30,297 bases of DNA from Rickettsia typhi. GTDB lineage: Bacteria; Pseudomonadota; Alphaproteobacteria; Rickettsiales; UBA1997. Location of the stretch: positions 1-30,297 of the forward strand of contig CAMCFD010000006.1 in assembly GCA_945874115.1 (NCBI GenBank), read 5' to 3'. Of this stretch, positions 1-8,116 are shown one piece after another. Under the pieces are notes generated by a model that was not told the DNA's origin, searched no databases, and worked only from the letters and a program-made list of their open reading frames with translations. Position 1 is the stretch's first letter. The number at the start of each line of letters is the position of its first letter. A program made the position numbers and the translations under genes.

Positions 1-149
1 GGGTTTGCAACCCCGCCCACACCTTCATATCCTCTCTAAACAAAAATAGCGGACTTTTGCAAGTCCGCTATTTAAATCCCGTGTCGCAAGACGGGCGAGT
101 TTTAAACCCACCCTACCACAAATCTCGCACAGGCACGGCATGCCGTGCC
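1..149. repeat. Cluster of short palindromes
   Basis: Four inverted repeats are packed into 149 bases. These are GGGTT/AACCC at 1-13, a 13-bp perfect stem at 44-56/61-73, CCCGT/ACGGG at 78-95, and the perfect 18-base palindrome GGCACGGCATGCCGTGCC at 132-149. The stretch is clearly more GC-rich than the flanking DNA and shows no credible coding frame. The arrangement resembles intergenic REP-like palindrome clusters in other bacteria (recalled, not searched). The 44-73 hairpin probably doubles as the dnaK terminator. Confidence 0.55.
41..73 (-). terminator. Probable rho-independent terminator of dnaK
   Basis: Read on the minus strand this is a 13-bp perfect stem (AAATAGCGGACTT / AAGTCCGCTATTT) with a 4-base loop, followed by a T-rich run (ATTTTTGTTT). 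It lies about 125 bases beyond the dnaK stop codon, as expected for its transcript end. It could also be a REP-like palindrome, given the others beside it. Confidence 0.55.
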
Positions 150-197
150 CCTACATAGTGCGCTTTTGGGATTCAAAATTCCGAACCCCACACCACC

Positions 198-2147
198 CTA
201 CTCCTTCTTATCGTCTTTCACTTCTTCATATTCCGCGTCAACAACTTTTTCACCCGAAGAATCAGATTGCGCCGCGCCAGAATCACCACCAGCCGAACCC
301 GCATCACCAGCACCACCCATTGGGTTCGCACCCGCAGCACCAGCCGCACTCATCGCTTCGCCAATCTTCATCATCGCCTGAACAAGACTTTCCGAAGCCG
401 CTTTTAATTCTTCGGCTTTCGCGTCATCTTTCGCGATCAAATCCTTGACTTTAGTGACTTCAGCCTCAATTGATGCTTTCAATTCAGCCGGAACTTTATC
501 GCCATATTCTTTCAAGTTTTTCTCAGACTCATAAACCGCAGAGTCAGCTTGGTTCTTCGCTTCAACCAATTCTTTCTTCGCTTTATCAGCGCCCGCATTG
601 GCTTCGGCGTCTTTTACCATTTTCTCGATTTCAGCGTCAGACAAACCGCCCGAAGATTGAATGCTGATTTTTTGCTCTTTATTCGTCGACTTATCTTTCG
701 CCGTCACATTAACCACGCCGTTTGCGTCAATATCGAAAGCTACTTCAATTTGCGGCATTCCACGTCTTGAAGGCGGAATTCCTTCCAAATTAAACTCGCC
801 AAGCATTTTATTGTGAATCGCAATATCGCGCTCGCCTTGAAAAACCTTGATCGTCACCGCAGTTTGATTGTCCGCCGCGGTCGAAAACACCTGACTTTTA
901 TTCGTCGGAATCGTCGTATTTCTGTCGATCAAGCGCGTAAACACGCCGCCCGCCGTTTCAATACCAAGAGAAAGTGGCGTCACATCAAGCAACAACACGT
1001 CTTTCACATCACCTTGCAACACGCCCGCTTGAATCGCCGCACCAATCGCAACAACCTCATCAGGATTCACGCCTTTGCTCGGCTCTTTTCCGAACAATTT
1101 TTTCACAGTTTCAACAACTTTCGGCATACGCGTCATGCCGCCAACTAGAATAACTTCATGAATGTCTGAAGCCTTTAATCCTGCGTCTTGAAGCGCATTT
1201 TCACAAGGCTTAATTGTGCGCGTAATCAAATCGTCAACCAGCTGTTCAAGCTTGGCGCGACTAAGTTTCACGTTCAAATGCTTAGGACCCGTAGCGTCCG
1301 CCGTGATATAAGGCAAATTAATTTCGGTTTCCATCAAAGTCGAAAGCTCAATTTTCGCCTTTTCAGCAGCCTCTTTCAAACGCTGCAAAGCTAGTGGATC
1401 TTTGCCCAAATCAACAGTATTGGCTTTTTTAAATTCCTCTTTTAGAAACTCTAAAATTCTCATATCAAAATCTTCGCCGCCAAGGAAAGTGTCGCCATTT
1501 GTCGATTTCACTTCAAACACGCCGTCGCCAATTTCAAGCACCGACACGTCGAATGTTCCGCCGCCCAAATCATAAACCACAATCGTTTGCGCCTGTTTTT
1601 TATCAAGCCCATAAGCAAGTGCCGCCGCAGTTGGCTCGTTGATAATTCTCAAAACTTCTAAACCCGCAATCTTTCCCGCGTCTTTTGTCGCTTGTCTTTG
1701 CGAATCATTAAAATAAGCAGGCACTGTAATCACGGCCTTTTCAACCTTTTCACCCAAATAACTTTCTGCAGTTTCCTTCATTTTCATCAAAGTAAACGCC
1801 GAAATTTGTGAAGGTGAAAATTTCTCGCCTTTAATTTCAACCCAAGCATCACCATTGCCCGACGCCGCAATTTTATAAGGCACAAGGTCTTTATCTTTCG
1901 CCGTAATCGGATCATCAAATCTGCGCCCAATCAAACGTTTAATGCCAAACACAGTGTTTTCAGGGTTTGTCACCGCTTGACGCTTCGCCGATGCACCAAC
2001 CGCGCGCTCGCCATTCGCCAAAAACGCCACAATCGACGGAGTTGTTCTCGCGCCTTCAGAGTTCTCAATAACTTTCGCAGTTTTTCCTTCCATAATTGCA
2101 ACGCACGAATTCGTGGTTCCAAGATCAATTCCGATAACTTTAGACAT
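198..2147 (-). CDS. dnaK: Molecular chaperone DnaK (Hsp70)
   Basis: ATP-dependent Hsp70 chaperone that folds and refolds cytoplasmic proteins with DnaJ and GrpE. The 649-residue product starts MSKVIGIDLGTTNS, the canonical phosphate-binding loop. It continues with the ATPase motifs VYDLGGGTFDVSVLEI and VILVGGMTRMPKV, the interdomain linker DVLLLDVTPLSLGIET, the substrate-binding domain, and a Gly/Ala-rich tail ending VVDAEYEEVKDDKKE, which is typical of proteobacterial DnaK. The frame stays open to a GTG at 2183, but the ATG at 2147 matches the conserved DnaK start and is preferred. Neither start has a clear ribosome-binding site. dnaJ is not adjacent: folP lies upstream after a gap of about 270 bases, in which I found no convincing heat-shock promoter. 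Confidence 0.98.
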   Translation of the reverse strand: MSKVIGIDLGTTNSCVAIMEGKTAKVIENSEGARTTPSIVAFLANGERAVGASAKRQAVTNPENTVFGIKRLIGRRFDDPITAKDKDLVPYKIAASGNGDAWVEIKGEKFSPSQISAFTLMKMKETAESYLGEKVEKAVITVPAYFNDSQRQATKDAGKIAGLEVLRIINEPTAAALAYGLDKKQAQTIVVYDLGGGTFDVSVLEIGDGVFEVKSTNGDTFLGGEDFDMRILEFLKEEFKKANTVDLGKDPLALQRLKEAAEKAKIELSTLMETEINLPYITADATGPKHLNVKLSRAKLEQLVDDLITRTIKPCENALQDAGLKASDIHEVILVGGMTRMPKVVETVKKLFGKEPSKGVNPDEVVAIGAAIQAGVLQGDVKDVLLLDVTPLSLGIETAGGVFTRLIDRNTTIPTNKSQVFSTAADNQTAVTIKVFQGERDIAIHNKMLGEFNLEGIPPSRRGMPQIEVAFDIDANGVVNVTAKDKSTNKEQKISIQSSGGLSDAEIEKMVKDAEANAGADKAKKELVEAKNQADSAVYESEKNLKEYGDKVPAELKASIEAEVTKVKDLIAKDDAKAEELKAASESLVQAMMKIGEAMSAAGAAGANPMGGAGDAGSAGGDSGAAQSDSSGEKVVDAEYEEVKDDKKE

Positions 2148-2419
2148 ATTTTTATTTTTTATGTTGATGAATTTAATTGCCACAAAATGCCTGTGAATGC
2201 CCGAAAATAGCGGACAAACACAAAAATAATTGCAACTTAAATATTTTTAGGATTTTTATATTTGGGTAAAATTTTATAAAAATAATTTCAAAACCCATTT
2301 AATCTTACTATCACAACGCATCTTGCGATTTTCAAATCACAACTCACGCGTCAAAATCCTTTCAAAAAACCCTCTAACTATCATTTAATAATTAACCCTA
2401 AAAATTTCAAGGGCAATTG

Positions 2420-3268
2420 TTAAAAATTAATAAAATCACTGTGATTTTCAATCGCTTTCTTATTTTCTAAAACATCGTGAACCCTAATAAAATCAACCTT
2501 TTTCGAGGATAAAAATACCGAAATCATCAATGTTTTTTTCGCCCGCAATTTCATTAAATCTTCATTATTTTTACATTCCTCATTCAAATTTTTATAAATT
2601 TCATCTAAAAAACGTTTTTTCGAATGCCCCACATAAATCGGCAAACCAAGTTCGCGAAATCTTACAATGTTTTTTAAAATCCGAATTGATTGCGCACCGT
2701 CCTTAGAAAATCCAATACCGGGGTCAAAAATAAGCTGCGATTTTTTAACGCCTTTTTCTTGCAAAAACGCGATTTTTTTATGCGCAAAACTTAAAATTTC
2801 ATCGACAACATTTAATGCAGAATTAATAATAATTTTCGGATCAGCCGGAACCGACAAACTATGCATAAAAACCGTTTTTATGTTGTTTTTGGCAATAAAA
2901 TCGATGATTTTCTCATCACTCAAACCGCTTACATCATTAACAATATCAACACCAGCTTGATGAGCTTTTTGTATGGTCTCAAAGTGATAACTGTCAATGC
3001 TCGTAAGTATTTTTTTTCCAGTTTTTTGAGAAAATTGCTTGCAAAAATTAACTATTTTTATTAAAACATTTTCAAGACGACTCCATTCTTCAGCGGCACT
3101 TATAGCAACCGCATTTGGACGCGTTGATTCGGCGCCAATGTCAATAATATCAGCACCTTCATTTAACATTTGCTCAAGGTGCGTCAAGACTCGATCTTCT
3201 TGATTAAATTTGCCGCCGTCAGAAAAAGAATCCGGCGTTATGTTTAAAATTCCTACGATTTTTGTCAT
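2420..3268 (-). CDS. folP: Dihydropteroate synthase
   Basis: Condenses p-aminobenzoate with hydroxymethyl-dihydropterin diphosphate in folate synthesis; the target of sulfonamides. The 282-residue protein shows the family's motifs in order: ILNITPDSFSDGG near the N-terminus (diphosphate/Mg binding), DIGAESTRPNA, the SIDSYH strand, VNDVSG, FMHS, DPGIGFSK, VGHSKKRF (usually G-x-S-R-K-R-F, so one Arg is Lys here) and the C-terminal RVHDV. Length is normal for bacterial DHPS. It is a stand-alone gene between dnaK and dprA on the same strand, with no folK or folB next to it in this window. Start ATG at 3268 places the ILNITPDSFSDGG motif at the usual N-terminal position. Confidence 0.96.
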   Translation of the reverse strand: MTKIVGILNITPDSFSDGGKFNQEDRVLTHLEQMLNEGADIIDIGAESTRPNAVAISAAEEWSRLENVLIKIVNFCKQFSQKTGKKILTSIDSYHFETIQKAHQAGVDIVNDVSGLSDEKIIDFIAKNNIKTVFMHSLSVPADPKIIINSALNVVDEILSFAHKKIAFLQEKGVKKSQLIFDPGIGFSKDGAQSIRILKNIVRFRELGLPIYVGHSKKRFLDEIYKNLNEECKNNEDLMKLRAKKTLMISVFLSSKKVDFIRVHDVLENKKAIENHSDFINF

Positions 3269-3369
3269 TTATTTTTCGTTAAATTTCTCTTTTGATCTTA
3301 TCAAAAAGACCTTCGCGGCTCTTCATTATTAGGACAGCGAAGATTCTGACTTAACCAGAAAACCAACAA

Positions 3370-3393
3370 GCGCCTTACAAAAATCTAAGGCGC
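3370..3393. other. Hairpin between dprA and folP
   Basis: GCGCCTTA (3370-3377) and TAAGGCGC (3386-3393) form an 8-bp perfect GC-rich stem with an 8-base loop, just beyond the dprA stop codon. It may mark the 3' end of the dprA transcript. No good T-run follows on the minus strand, so a standard terminator is uncertain. Confidence 0.35.
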
Positions 3394-3409
3394 GCGACTA
3401 TCGAAAAAA

Positions 3410-4537
3410 CTATTTTTTTACCACCTTGCCATAATTAATAGCAATTTTATCAGCCAATTCTAATTGTACAAGAGCAATGTTTACAAGCCTTGCGGGCGCA
3501 CCCGTTTCAGAAATTATTTCTTCAACTGACATCGGTAAAAATCCGATTCTTAAATCAATTTCTTGGCGAACTTTTTTAATATCGTCGTCAGAAGGAAATT
3601 GTGGCGCCAAACTTTCAAACGCAGTCATTTCAGGCTCTTTCAACAAACCAACTTCGCCAAAAATAGTGCGAAGTCGACGCATTTCTTTGAGAATTTTATC
3701 GGAACCCAAAGTGAAAATAGCGCCCTCCTCAATCAACAAGTTGCTGCCGTGAGTTCGCGGATCTGCAGGAAACCCAGGAATTGCAAAAACTTCGCGACCC
3801 TGATCAAGCGCGAAACGCGCCGTCGCAAGACTTCCCGACTGCATTCCCGCCTCAACCACAACCACACCATAGGAAATTCCTGAAATTATGCGGTTGCGCT
3901 GAATAAAATTCGAACCCCGCGGAGACCCGCCAAATGGCTGTTCTGATACGACAACACCCTGCGTAAAAACTTGCTCATACAAAGTTTTATTCTCGGCCGG
4001 ATAAACATTATTTATGCCTCCAGCAATCACTCCAACGGTTCCCACTTCAAGACTTCCGCGATGAGCCGCGGCGTCAACTCCTTTCGCGAGCCCAGATATA
4101 ATCACAATTTCGTGACAAGATAAATCTTGCGCGATTTTCTCGGCAAATTTACAGGCATGGAACGAGGCGTTTCTAGGGCCAACAATTGCGATCGCGTCTC
4201 GATTAAGAAGTTTTTTATTGCCCTTCACAGTTAAAATTGGCGCCGGATCATATATTTCGCGCACCATACGCGGATAGTCATCATCAAGAAAAGTTAGAAT
4301 TTCAGCACCAAATTTATGACAATTTTCAAGTTCTTTCTCAACCTCATTTTGCTCACAAAGCTTCAACGCCTTGCGCAGACCGCCACCTTGTGAAAATTCA
4401 GGAGTTTTTTCAATTGCGATATTTATATCTTGGAAAATTTCAAGCAGACGAAAAAACGTCGCCGGCCCAACATTTTCGGTGCGCGACAACCTTATCCAAT
4501 TAATTTTTTCTTGCTCGTTTAAGACTCTAGGTTTCAT
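3410..4537 (-). CDS. dprA: DNA-processing protein DprA (Smf)
   Basis: Cytoplasmic single-strand-DNA-binding protein that loads RecA onto incoming DNA in natural transformation; it is also kept in many non-competent bacteria. The 375-residue protein has an N-terminal helical SAM-like region (about 1-75) and then the extended Rossmann fold: AIVGPRNAS, ISGLAKGVDAAAHRGSL, VIAGGINNVYPAEN, FIQRNRIISG and VVVVEAGMQSGSLATA. A short C-terminal winged-helix segment follows (about 315-375). The first Rossmann Gly motif reads G-P-R, whereas the usual form is G-S-R. Length is normal for the long form with the C-terminal domain. It is transcribed toward folP with about 140 bases between them. No other competence genes are visible in the window. 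Confidence 0.96.
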   Translation of the reverse strand: MKPRVLNEQEKINWIRLSRTENVGPATFFRLLEIFQDINIAIEKTPEFSQGGGLRKALKLCEQNEVEKELENCHKFGAEILTFLDDDYPRMVREIYDPAPILTVKGNKKLLNRDAIAIVGPRNASFHACKFAEKIAQDLSCHEIVIISGLAKGVDAAAHRGSLEVGTVGVIAGGINNVYPAENKTLYEQVFTQGVVVSEQPFGGSPRGSNFIQRNRIISGISYGVVVVEAGMQSGSLATARFALDQGREVFAIPGFPADPRTHGSNLLIEEGAIFTLGSDKILKEMRRLRTIFGEVGLLKEPEMTAFESLAPQFPSDDDIKKVRQEIDLRIGFLPMSVEEIISETGAPARLVNIALVQLELADKIAINYGKVVKK

Positions 4538-4664
4538 ATTTTTGGTGTTTTTTATTAATATTTAAATTGTTAAAAGTGGGTTTAGTCCTTCTAACAATTG
4601 ACTTTAGAACATTTATTTCTCTATCATAAACTTCGCCCAATTTACGGGTATTGCCGATAATTAT

Positions 4665-5432
4665 CTAAGATTTAATGCGGTAACTTTTTTTCAACATAAT
4701 AAACAAAGCGCCAATAAGCGCGGCGTTTAGGGCCAGAATATAAATCGCACCAAAAGTTAAATTGCCATCATTTTGACCAGTCAAAGCATAGCGGAAGCCA
4801 TCAATCATATAGAAAAACGGGTTATAATGAGCTATGTTGCGCCAAAAATCAGGCAGCGAATTGGTAGAATAAAATGTTCCTGACAAAAAGGTTAATGGCG
4901 TAATAATATAGCTGGTCACGGCCGACATTTGGTCGAAAGTGTCAGAAATAATTCCGCACAAAACACCAAGAAGCCCAAGAAACATGCAGGCAAAAACCAG
5001 ATAAAACAAGGCCACAAGCGGATAAATTATCGTAATTTTTACGAAAAATGAAATGATAACAAATGACACCACCGCAACGCACAAGCCGCGAAGCAAAGCA
5101 CCGATACCAAAAGCAAATAATATTTCAAACGCACCAAGTGGTGGAATTAAATAATCGATAAAATGTCCCATCACGCGCCCCATAACCATCGACGACGAGC
5201 TGTTCGCGAACGAATTTTGCATTGACGCCATCATTATCAAGCCCGCAGAAACAAAAAGCACAAAATCAACTTCGCCAATTTTTTGCAAATGATTGCCAAC
5301 TGATAGCGTAAAAACCGCCAAAAACAACATGATATTGACAACAGGCGAGAGTAAGGTTTGATGATAAACCTTGATAAATCGCCAAATTTCTTTTTTTAAC
5401 AAAGTAAACGCGCCAAACCAGTTTATTGACAT
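4665..5432 (-). CDS. ABC-2 type transporter permease
   Basis: Inner-membrane permease of an ABC exporter, 255 residues. It has about six hydrophobic segments (roughly 30-50, 58-78, 104-130, 138-162, 172-190 and 228-248) and the ABC-2 pattern with SGTFYS and FRYALTG near the last loop. DYLIPPLGAFEILFA resembles the YadH/NodJ-type permease subgroup, whose usual substrates are polysaccharides, lipids or drugs; the substrate here cannot be told. The partner ATPase is not next to it, which is unusual because the two normally form an operon. Start ATG 5432. The gene is divergent from pheS, with 98 bases between. Confidence 0.9.
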   Translation of the reverse strand: MSINWFGAFTLLKKEIWRFIKVYHQTLLSPVVNIMLFLAVFTLSVGNHLQKIGEVDFVLFVSAGLIMMASMQNSFANSSSSMVMGRVMGHFIDYLIPPLGAFEILFAFGIGALLRGLCVAVVSFVIISFFVKITIIYPLVALFYLVFACMFLGLLGVLCGIISDTFDQMSAVTSYIITPLTFLSGTFYSTNSLPDFWRNIAHYNPFFYMIDGFRYALTGQNDGNLTFGAIYILALNAALIGALFIMLKKSYRIKS

Positions 5433-5530
5433 ATTGAATTAGATATTGTAATATAACTCACATTTAAAATGAGCAAGCCTTCATTTTCAGACCTCTGCTG
5501 ACAAAAAAGCAGAATAAAAACCAAATTATT

Positions 5531-6586
5531 ATGACCAATTTAGATAATATATTGTCCGATTTTAATTCGCAATTCGAAATTGTGCAAAATCAGGCACAAC
5601 TTGACGAAATACGCATAAATTTCCTTGGCAAAAAAGGCTTGGTCACCGAACTTTTTTCGCAGCTAAAAAACATCGCGCCAGAAGAAAGAAAATCTTTTGG
5701 GGGCTTAGTTAACAAGCTTCGCGACGAAATTACACAAAAAATTGACGCAAAAAAAGATTTTTTTAAAAACATCGAGCTTGAAAAAAAATTATCGACGCAA
5801 AAAATTGATATTACCGAGCCAGTGCGCAAAGACCCACAAGGCTTCGCGCACCCAATTTCGAAAGTGATAAAAGAAATTCGCGAAATTTTCGCCGGCCTAG
5901 GTTTTGACTTTGCGACAGGCCCTGAAATTGAAGAAGATTTTTATAATTTCACGGCATTAAATATGCCACAAAACCACCCAGCAAGACAGATGCAGGACAC
6001 TTTCTATCTTAAAGGTGACGGTGAAAAATTATTACGCACTCACACTTCAAACGTGCAAATTAGAAAAATGCTTGAAACCAAGCCGCCACTTAGAACCGTA
6101 GCTTTAGGGCGCGTTTTTCGTCGCGATTCTGACCAAACTCACACGCCAATGTTTCACCAAATTGAAGGATTCATCATCGACGAAACCACGAATATGGCTC
6201 ATTTGAAGTGGGTTTTAGAAGAATTTTTGCGCCAATTTTTCGAGATAAAAAACGTCGATTTGCGCTTCAGACCAAGCTTTTTTCCTTTCACCGAACCTTC
6301 AGCCGAAGTTGATATTGGCTATAGAATCGAACAAAACCGCATCAAAATCGGCGCGAGTTCTGGCAAAGAAGAAACTAAATTCATGGAAATTTTAGGCTGT
6401 GGCATGATTCACCCAAATGTCTTGAAAAACTGCGAAATTGACACGCAAAAATATCAAGGATTCGCCTTTGGAATCGGCGTAGAACGCCTTGCCATGCTAA
6501 AATATGGCATAACAGATTTAAGAATGTTTTTCGAAAATGATTTGCGCTTTTTAAGGCATTATGGCTTCAAAAACTGCGAATTCTGA
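5531..6586 (+). CDS. pheS: Phenylalanyl-tRNA synthetase, alpha subunit
   Basis: Catalytic subunit of the alpha2-beta2 enzyme that charges tRNA-Phe. The 351-residue protein has the N-terminal coiled coil (about 1-85), the class II core beginning around GPEIEEDFYNFTALNMP, the substrate region HPARQMQDTFYL, motif 2 near residues 193-213 (RVFRRDSDQTHTPMFHQIEG), and motif 3 near residue 311 onward (GIGVERLAMLKYGITDLR). Length is normal. The usual partner pheT does not follow; rpmH comes next after 84 bases. No Shine-Dalgarno sequence precedes the ATG. A weak hairpin (TCTGCT/AGCAGA, 5494-5513) lies in the leader, but I see no convincing Phe attenuator. Confidence 0.98.
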   Translation: MTNLDNILSDFNSQFEIVQNQAQLDEIRINFLGKKGLVTELFSQLKNIAPEERKSFGGLVNKLRDEITQKIDAKKDFFKNIELEKKLSTQKIDITEPVRKDPQGFAHPISKVIKEIREIFAGLGFDFATGPEIEEDFYNFTALNMPQNHPARQMQDTFYLKGDGEKLLRTHTSNVQIRKMLETKPPLRTVALGRVFRRDSDQTHTPMFHQIEGFIIDETTNMAHLKWVLEEFLRQFFEIKNVDLRFRPSFFPFTEPSAEVDIGYRIEQNRIKIGASSGKEETKFMEILGCGMIHPNVLKNCEIDTQKYQGFAFGIGVERLAMLKYGITDLRMFFENDLRFLRHYGFKNCEF

Positions 6587-6607
6587 TAATTTCGCAAATT
6601 TAAGCGC

Positions 6608-6635
6608 TTGCATTTTAAAAAAAACAAGTTAAAAT
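6608..6635 (+). promoter_or_regulatory. Candidate sigma-70 promoter for rpmH-rnpA
   Basis: TTGCAT (6608-6613) and TAAAAT (6630-6635) are separated by 16 bases, just after the pheS stop and 36 bases before the rpmH start. Both boxes are near-consensus, and the position fits an independent rpmH promoter. Confidence 0.45.
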
Positions 6636-6670
6636 ACACCCCCTTATAGTAATTTTTTAGATGATTTTTT

Positions 6671-6805
6671 ATGAAAAGAACATGGCAGCCAAGTAAATTG
6701 GTAAGAAAGAGAAGACACGGTTTTAGAGCTAGAATGGAAAGTGCATCTGGTCGTAAAGTTTTAGCAAGACGTCGCGCTAAAGGCCGCGCTGTTTTATCTG
6801 CTTAA
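6671..6805 (+). CDS. rpmH: Ribosomal protein L34 (bL34)
   Basis: Small basic protein of the large ribosomal subunit, 44 residues. It starts MKRTWQPSKLVRKRRHGFRA and ends with the RKVLARRRAKGRA block, a near-perfect match to bacterial L34; the usual fourth-to-fifth residues are T-F and here they are T-W. It precedes rnpA as in almost all bacteria. The ATG at 6671 is fixed by the conserved N-terminus. There is no strong ribosome-binding site. Confidence 0.98.
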   Translation: MKRTWQPSKLVRKRRHGFRARMESASGRKVLARRRAKGRAVLSA

Positions 6806-6835
6806 GATTAAATATTGCTTTATAAAAAGATAAAA

Positions 6836-6877
6836 TTTCATTTTTCTGCGATAATTTATTACAACAGAAAAATGAAA
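6836..6877 (+). promoter_or_regulatory. Long hairpin between rpmH and rnpA
   Basis: TTTCATTTTTCTG (6836-6848) pairs perfectly with CAGAAAAATGAAA (6865-6877) around a 16-base loop, a 13-bp stem that ends 17 bases before the rnpA GTG. No T-run follows, so it is not a standard terminator. It could be an RNA-processing signal or could limit rnpA expression relative to rpmH (inference). Confidence 0.5.
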
Positions 6878-6894
6878 AATCTTTCAAAACAAAA

Positions 6895-7302
6895 GTGAAA
6901 ATTCTCACAATCAAAAAATCATCCGAATTTCAATCGATTGGCAAAAAAGGTAATAAATTTCACGCCAAAAGCTTACTTCTTTTACAAAATCCTACTTCTG
7001 AAATATATTTTTGCGACAAAAACAAAGGTAAAAACGCCATCGAATTTTGTCGAGTTGGCTATACTGTAAGCAAAAGAGTTGGTAATGCGGTGAGAAGAAA
7101 TTTAGCCAAAAGAAGATTGCGCCAAGCCGCGCGCGCGCTGTTTCCGGCACTTGCCAAAAATCATCATGATTATATTATAATCGCAAAACCAGAAATTGAC
7201 AAAGTTGATTATGTGCAAATTGAGAAGGATTTGCAATTTTGTCTGAAAAGGATCGGCGTTAAAATGCCCGTGAAAACGACAAGCGACGCGATAAAAAATT
7301 AA
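6895..7302 (+). CDS. rnpA: Ribonuclease P protein component
   Basis: Protein subunit of RNase P, which helps the catalytic RNA bind and cleave the 5' leader of pre-tRNAs. The 135-residue basic protein contains the signature RVGYTVSKRVGNAVRRNLAK followed by RRLRQAAR, the RNR helix that contacts the RNA. It then has the HDYIIIAKPE strand, which matches the family's usual D-x-V-x-I-A-R region. Translation probably begins at the GTG at 6895: no in-frame ATG fits, and the sequence MKILTIKKSSEF aligns with the usual start (L-x-K-x-x-D-F). It follows rpmH as usual, but the yidC and yidD genes that often come next are absent. It converges with the transhydrogenase gene with 13 bases between stops. 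Confidence 0.95.
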   Translation: MKILTIKKSSEFQSIGKKGNKFHAKSLLLLQNPTSEIYFCDKNKGKNAIEFCRVGYTVSKRVGNAVRRNLAKRRLRQAARALFPALAKNHHDYIIIAKPEIDKVDYVQIEKDLQFCLKRIGVKMPVKTTSDAIKN

Positions 7303-7315
7303 ATCGCCGCGAAGA

Positions 7316-7702
7316 CTAGCGCTTAAACATTTCAAGCATTCTATAAGTCACGAAAAATCCGCCGAAAATATTGACACTCGCAATCACAATCGCAAAAAAG
7401 CTGACGACAGAAATCACGGTGAAGCCTTTCGCAGAGCCAAGGGCAATGATTGCTCCAACGATAATAACGCTTGAAATCGCGTTCGTCACCGCCATTAGCG
7501 GCGTGTGAAGCGCGGGAGTAACTCGCCAAACCACAAAATATCCGACAAAACAAGCCAAAACGAAAGTTGTGAAAGCCATAACAAACGGCACCGAAGCACC
7601 ATTCGCGGCGCTGTAGGCGACATCGCCGATTTGGCTGATTAAAAATTCTGAATCTTGTCTGATGCGCTCAGAAGCTTCGATGATTTCTTGTAATTTGCTC
7701 AT
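7316..7702 (-). CDS. pntAB: NAD(P) transhydrogenase subunit alpha-2 (PntA C-terminal part)
   Basis: Membrane part of the alpha subunit of proton-translocating NAD(P)+ transhydrogenase, which drives NADPH formation with the proton gradient. The 128-residue protein has a soluble N-terminal stretch and about three transmembrane helices (near 38-60, 68-92 and 98-122). The signature VTPALHTPLMAVTNAISSVI is characteristic of this domain. In alphaproteobacteria the alpha subunit is split in two, and this is the short second part. The NAD-binding alpha-1 gene and the beta gene normally flank it and are absent here, so the complex must be encoded at more than one locus or be incomplete. Confidence 0.93.
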   Translation of the reverse strand: MSKLQEIIEASERIRQDSEFLISQIGDVAYSAANGASVPFVMAFTTFVLACFVGYFVVWRVTPALHTPLMAVTNAISSVIIVGAIIALGSAKGFTVISVVSFFAIVIASVNIFGGFFVTYRMLEMFKR

Positions 7703-7991
7703 TTTTTTTCAAAGAATTAGTATATTTGACTTAATTCTAGTGTAAAAAATGGTTTTTGTCAAGAAAAATACGGTTATTTTTGAGATTATTGAAGTATAAA
7801 TAATAACACTTGTCCATTAATAACTAGCCTTTTAGACAAAATAATTCTAATAATCAATAAGCGCTATGAACTGTGGATTGGCGCTTGAACTAGCGAAATT
7901 TTTTAGTCGCGATAGAAATTTGCAAAAAAGGAGTGTCTTTTATTGAGAAACAAAGCAAGAATCGAATTTCAAACAAAATCTGCGATTTTTC

Positions 7992-8021
7992 TTGACTTTT
8001 ATAGAGGAAATATGCTTTAAT
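7992..8021 (+). promoter_or_regulatory. Candidate promoter of tRNA-Gln
   Basis: TTGACT (7992-7997) and TTTAAT (8016-8021) are separated by 18 bases. The expected start is near 8028, about 14 bases before the mature tRNA 5' end. The rest of 7703-8041 holds only weak AT-rich hairpins (for example AAGCGC 7859-7864 / GCGCTT 7881-7886) and no coding frame. Confidence 0.6.
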
Positions 8022-8041
8022 TGGCGAATTATCATTTTCAC

Positions 8042-8116
8042 TGGGACGTAGCCAAGTGGTAAGGCAGCGGGTTTTGATCCCGCCATGCGTAGGTTCGAAT
8101 CCTTCCGTCCCAACCA
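8042..8116 (+). tRNA. tRNA-Gln (anticodon TTG)
   Basis: The sequence folds as a cloverleaf. The acceptor TGGGACG pairs with CGTCCCA; the D arm is GCC...GGC; the anticodon stem GCGGG/CCCGC has loop TTTTGAT, giving anticodon TTG (reads CAA). The T arm GTAGG-TTCGAAT-CCTTC has one U-U mismatch, and the discriminator A is followed by an encoded CCA. The 5' end TGGGACGTAGCCAAGTGGTAA is typical of bacterial tRNA-Gln. Parts of its 3' end recur three more times just downstream (see the repeat units). Confidence 0.95.

Noticed and set aside
140..448. Two plus-strand frames opposite the 3' end of dnaK
   Set aside because: Shadows of the dnaK C-terminal Gly/Ala-rich tail.
2148..2419. Heat-shock promoter upstream of dnaK
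   Set aside because: The best match (TTTGAAA and a CCCAAATA-like box) has a 19-base gap, too long for a sigma-32 promoter; no CIRCE element was seen.
5468..5513. Possible leader peptide and attenuator before pheS
   Set aside because: The ten-codon frame MSKPSFSDLC has only one Phe, and the hairpin after it has no T-run, so Phe attenuation is not supported.
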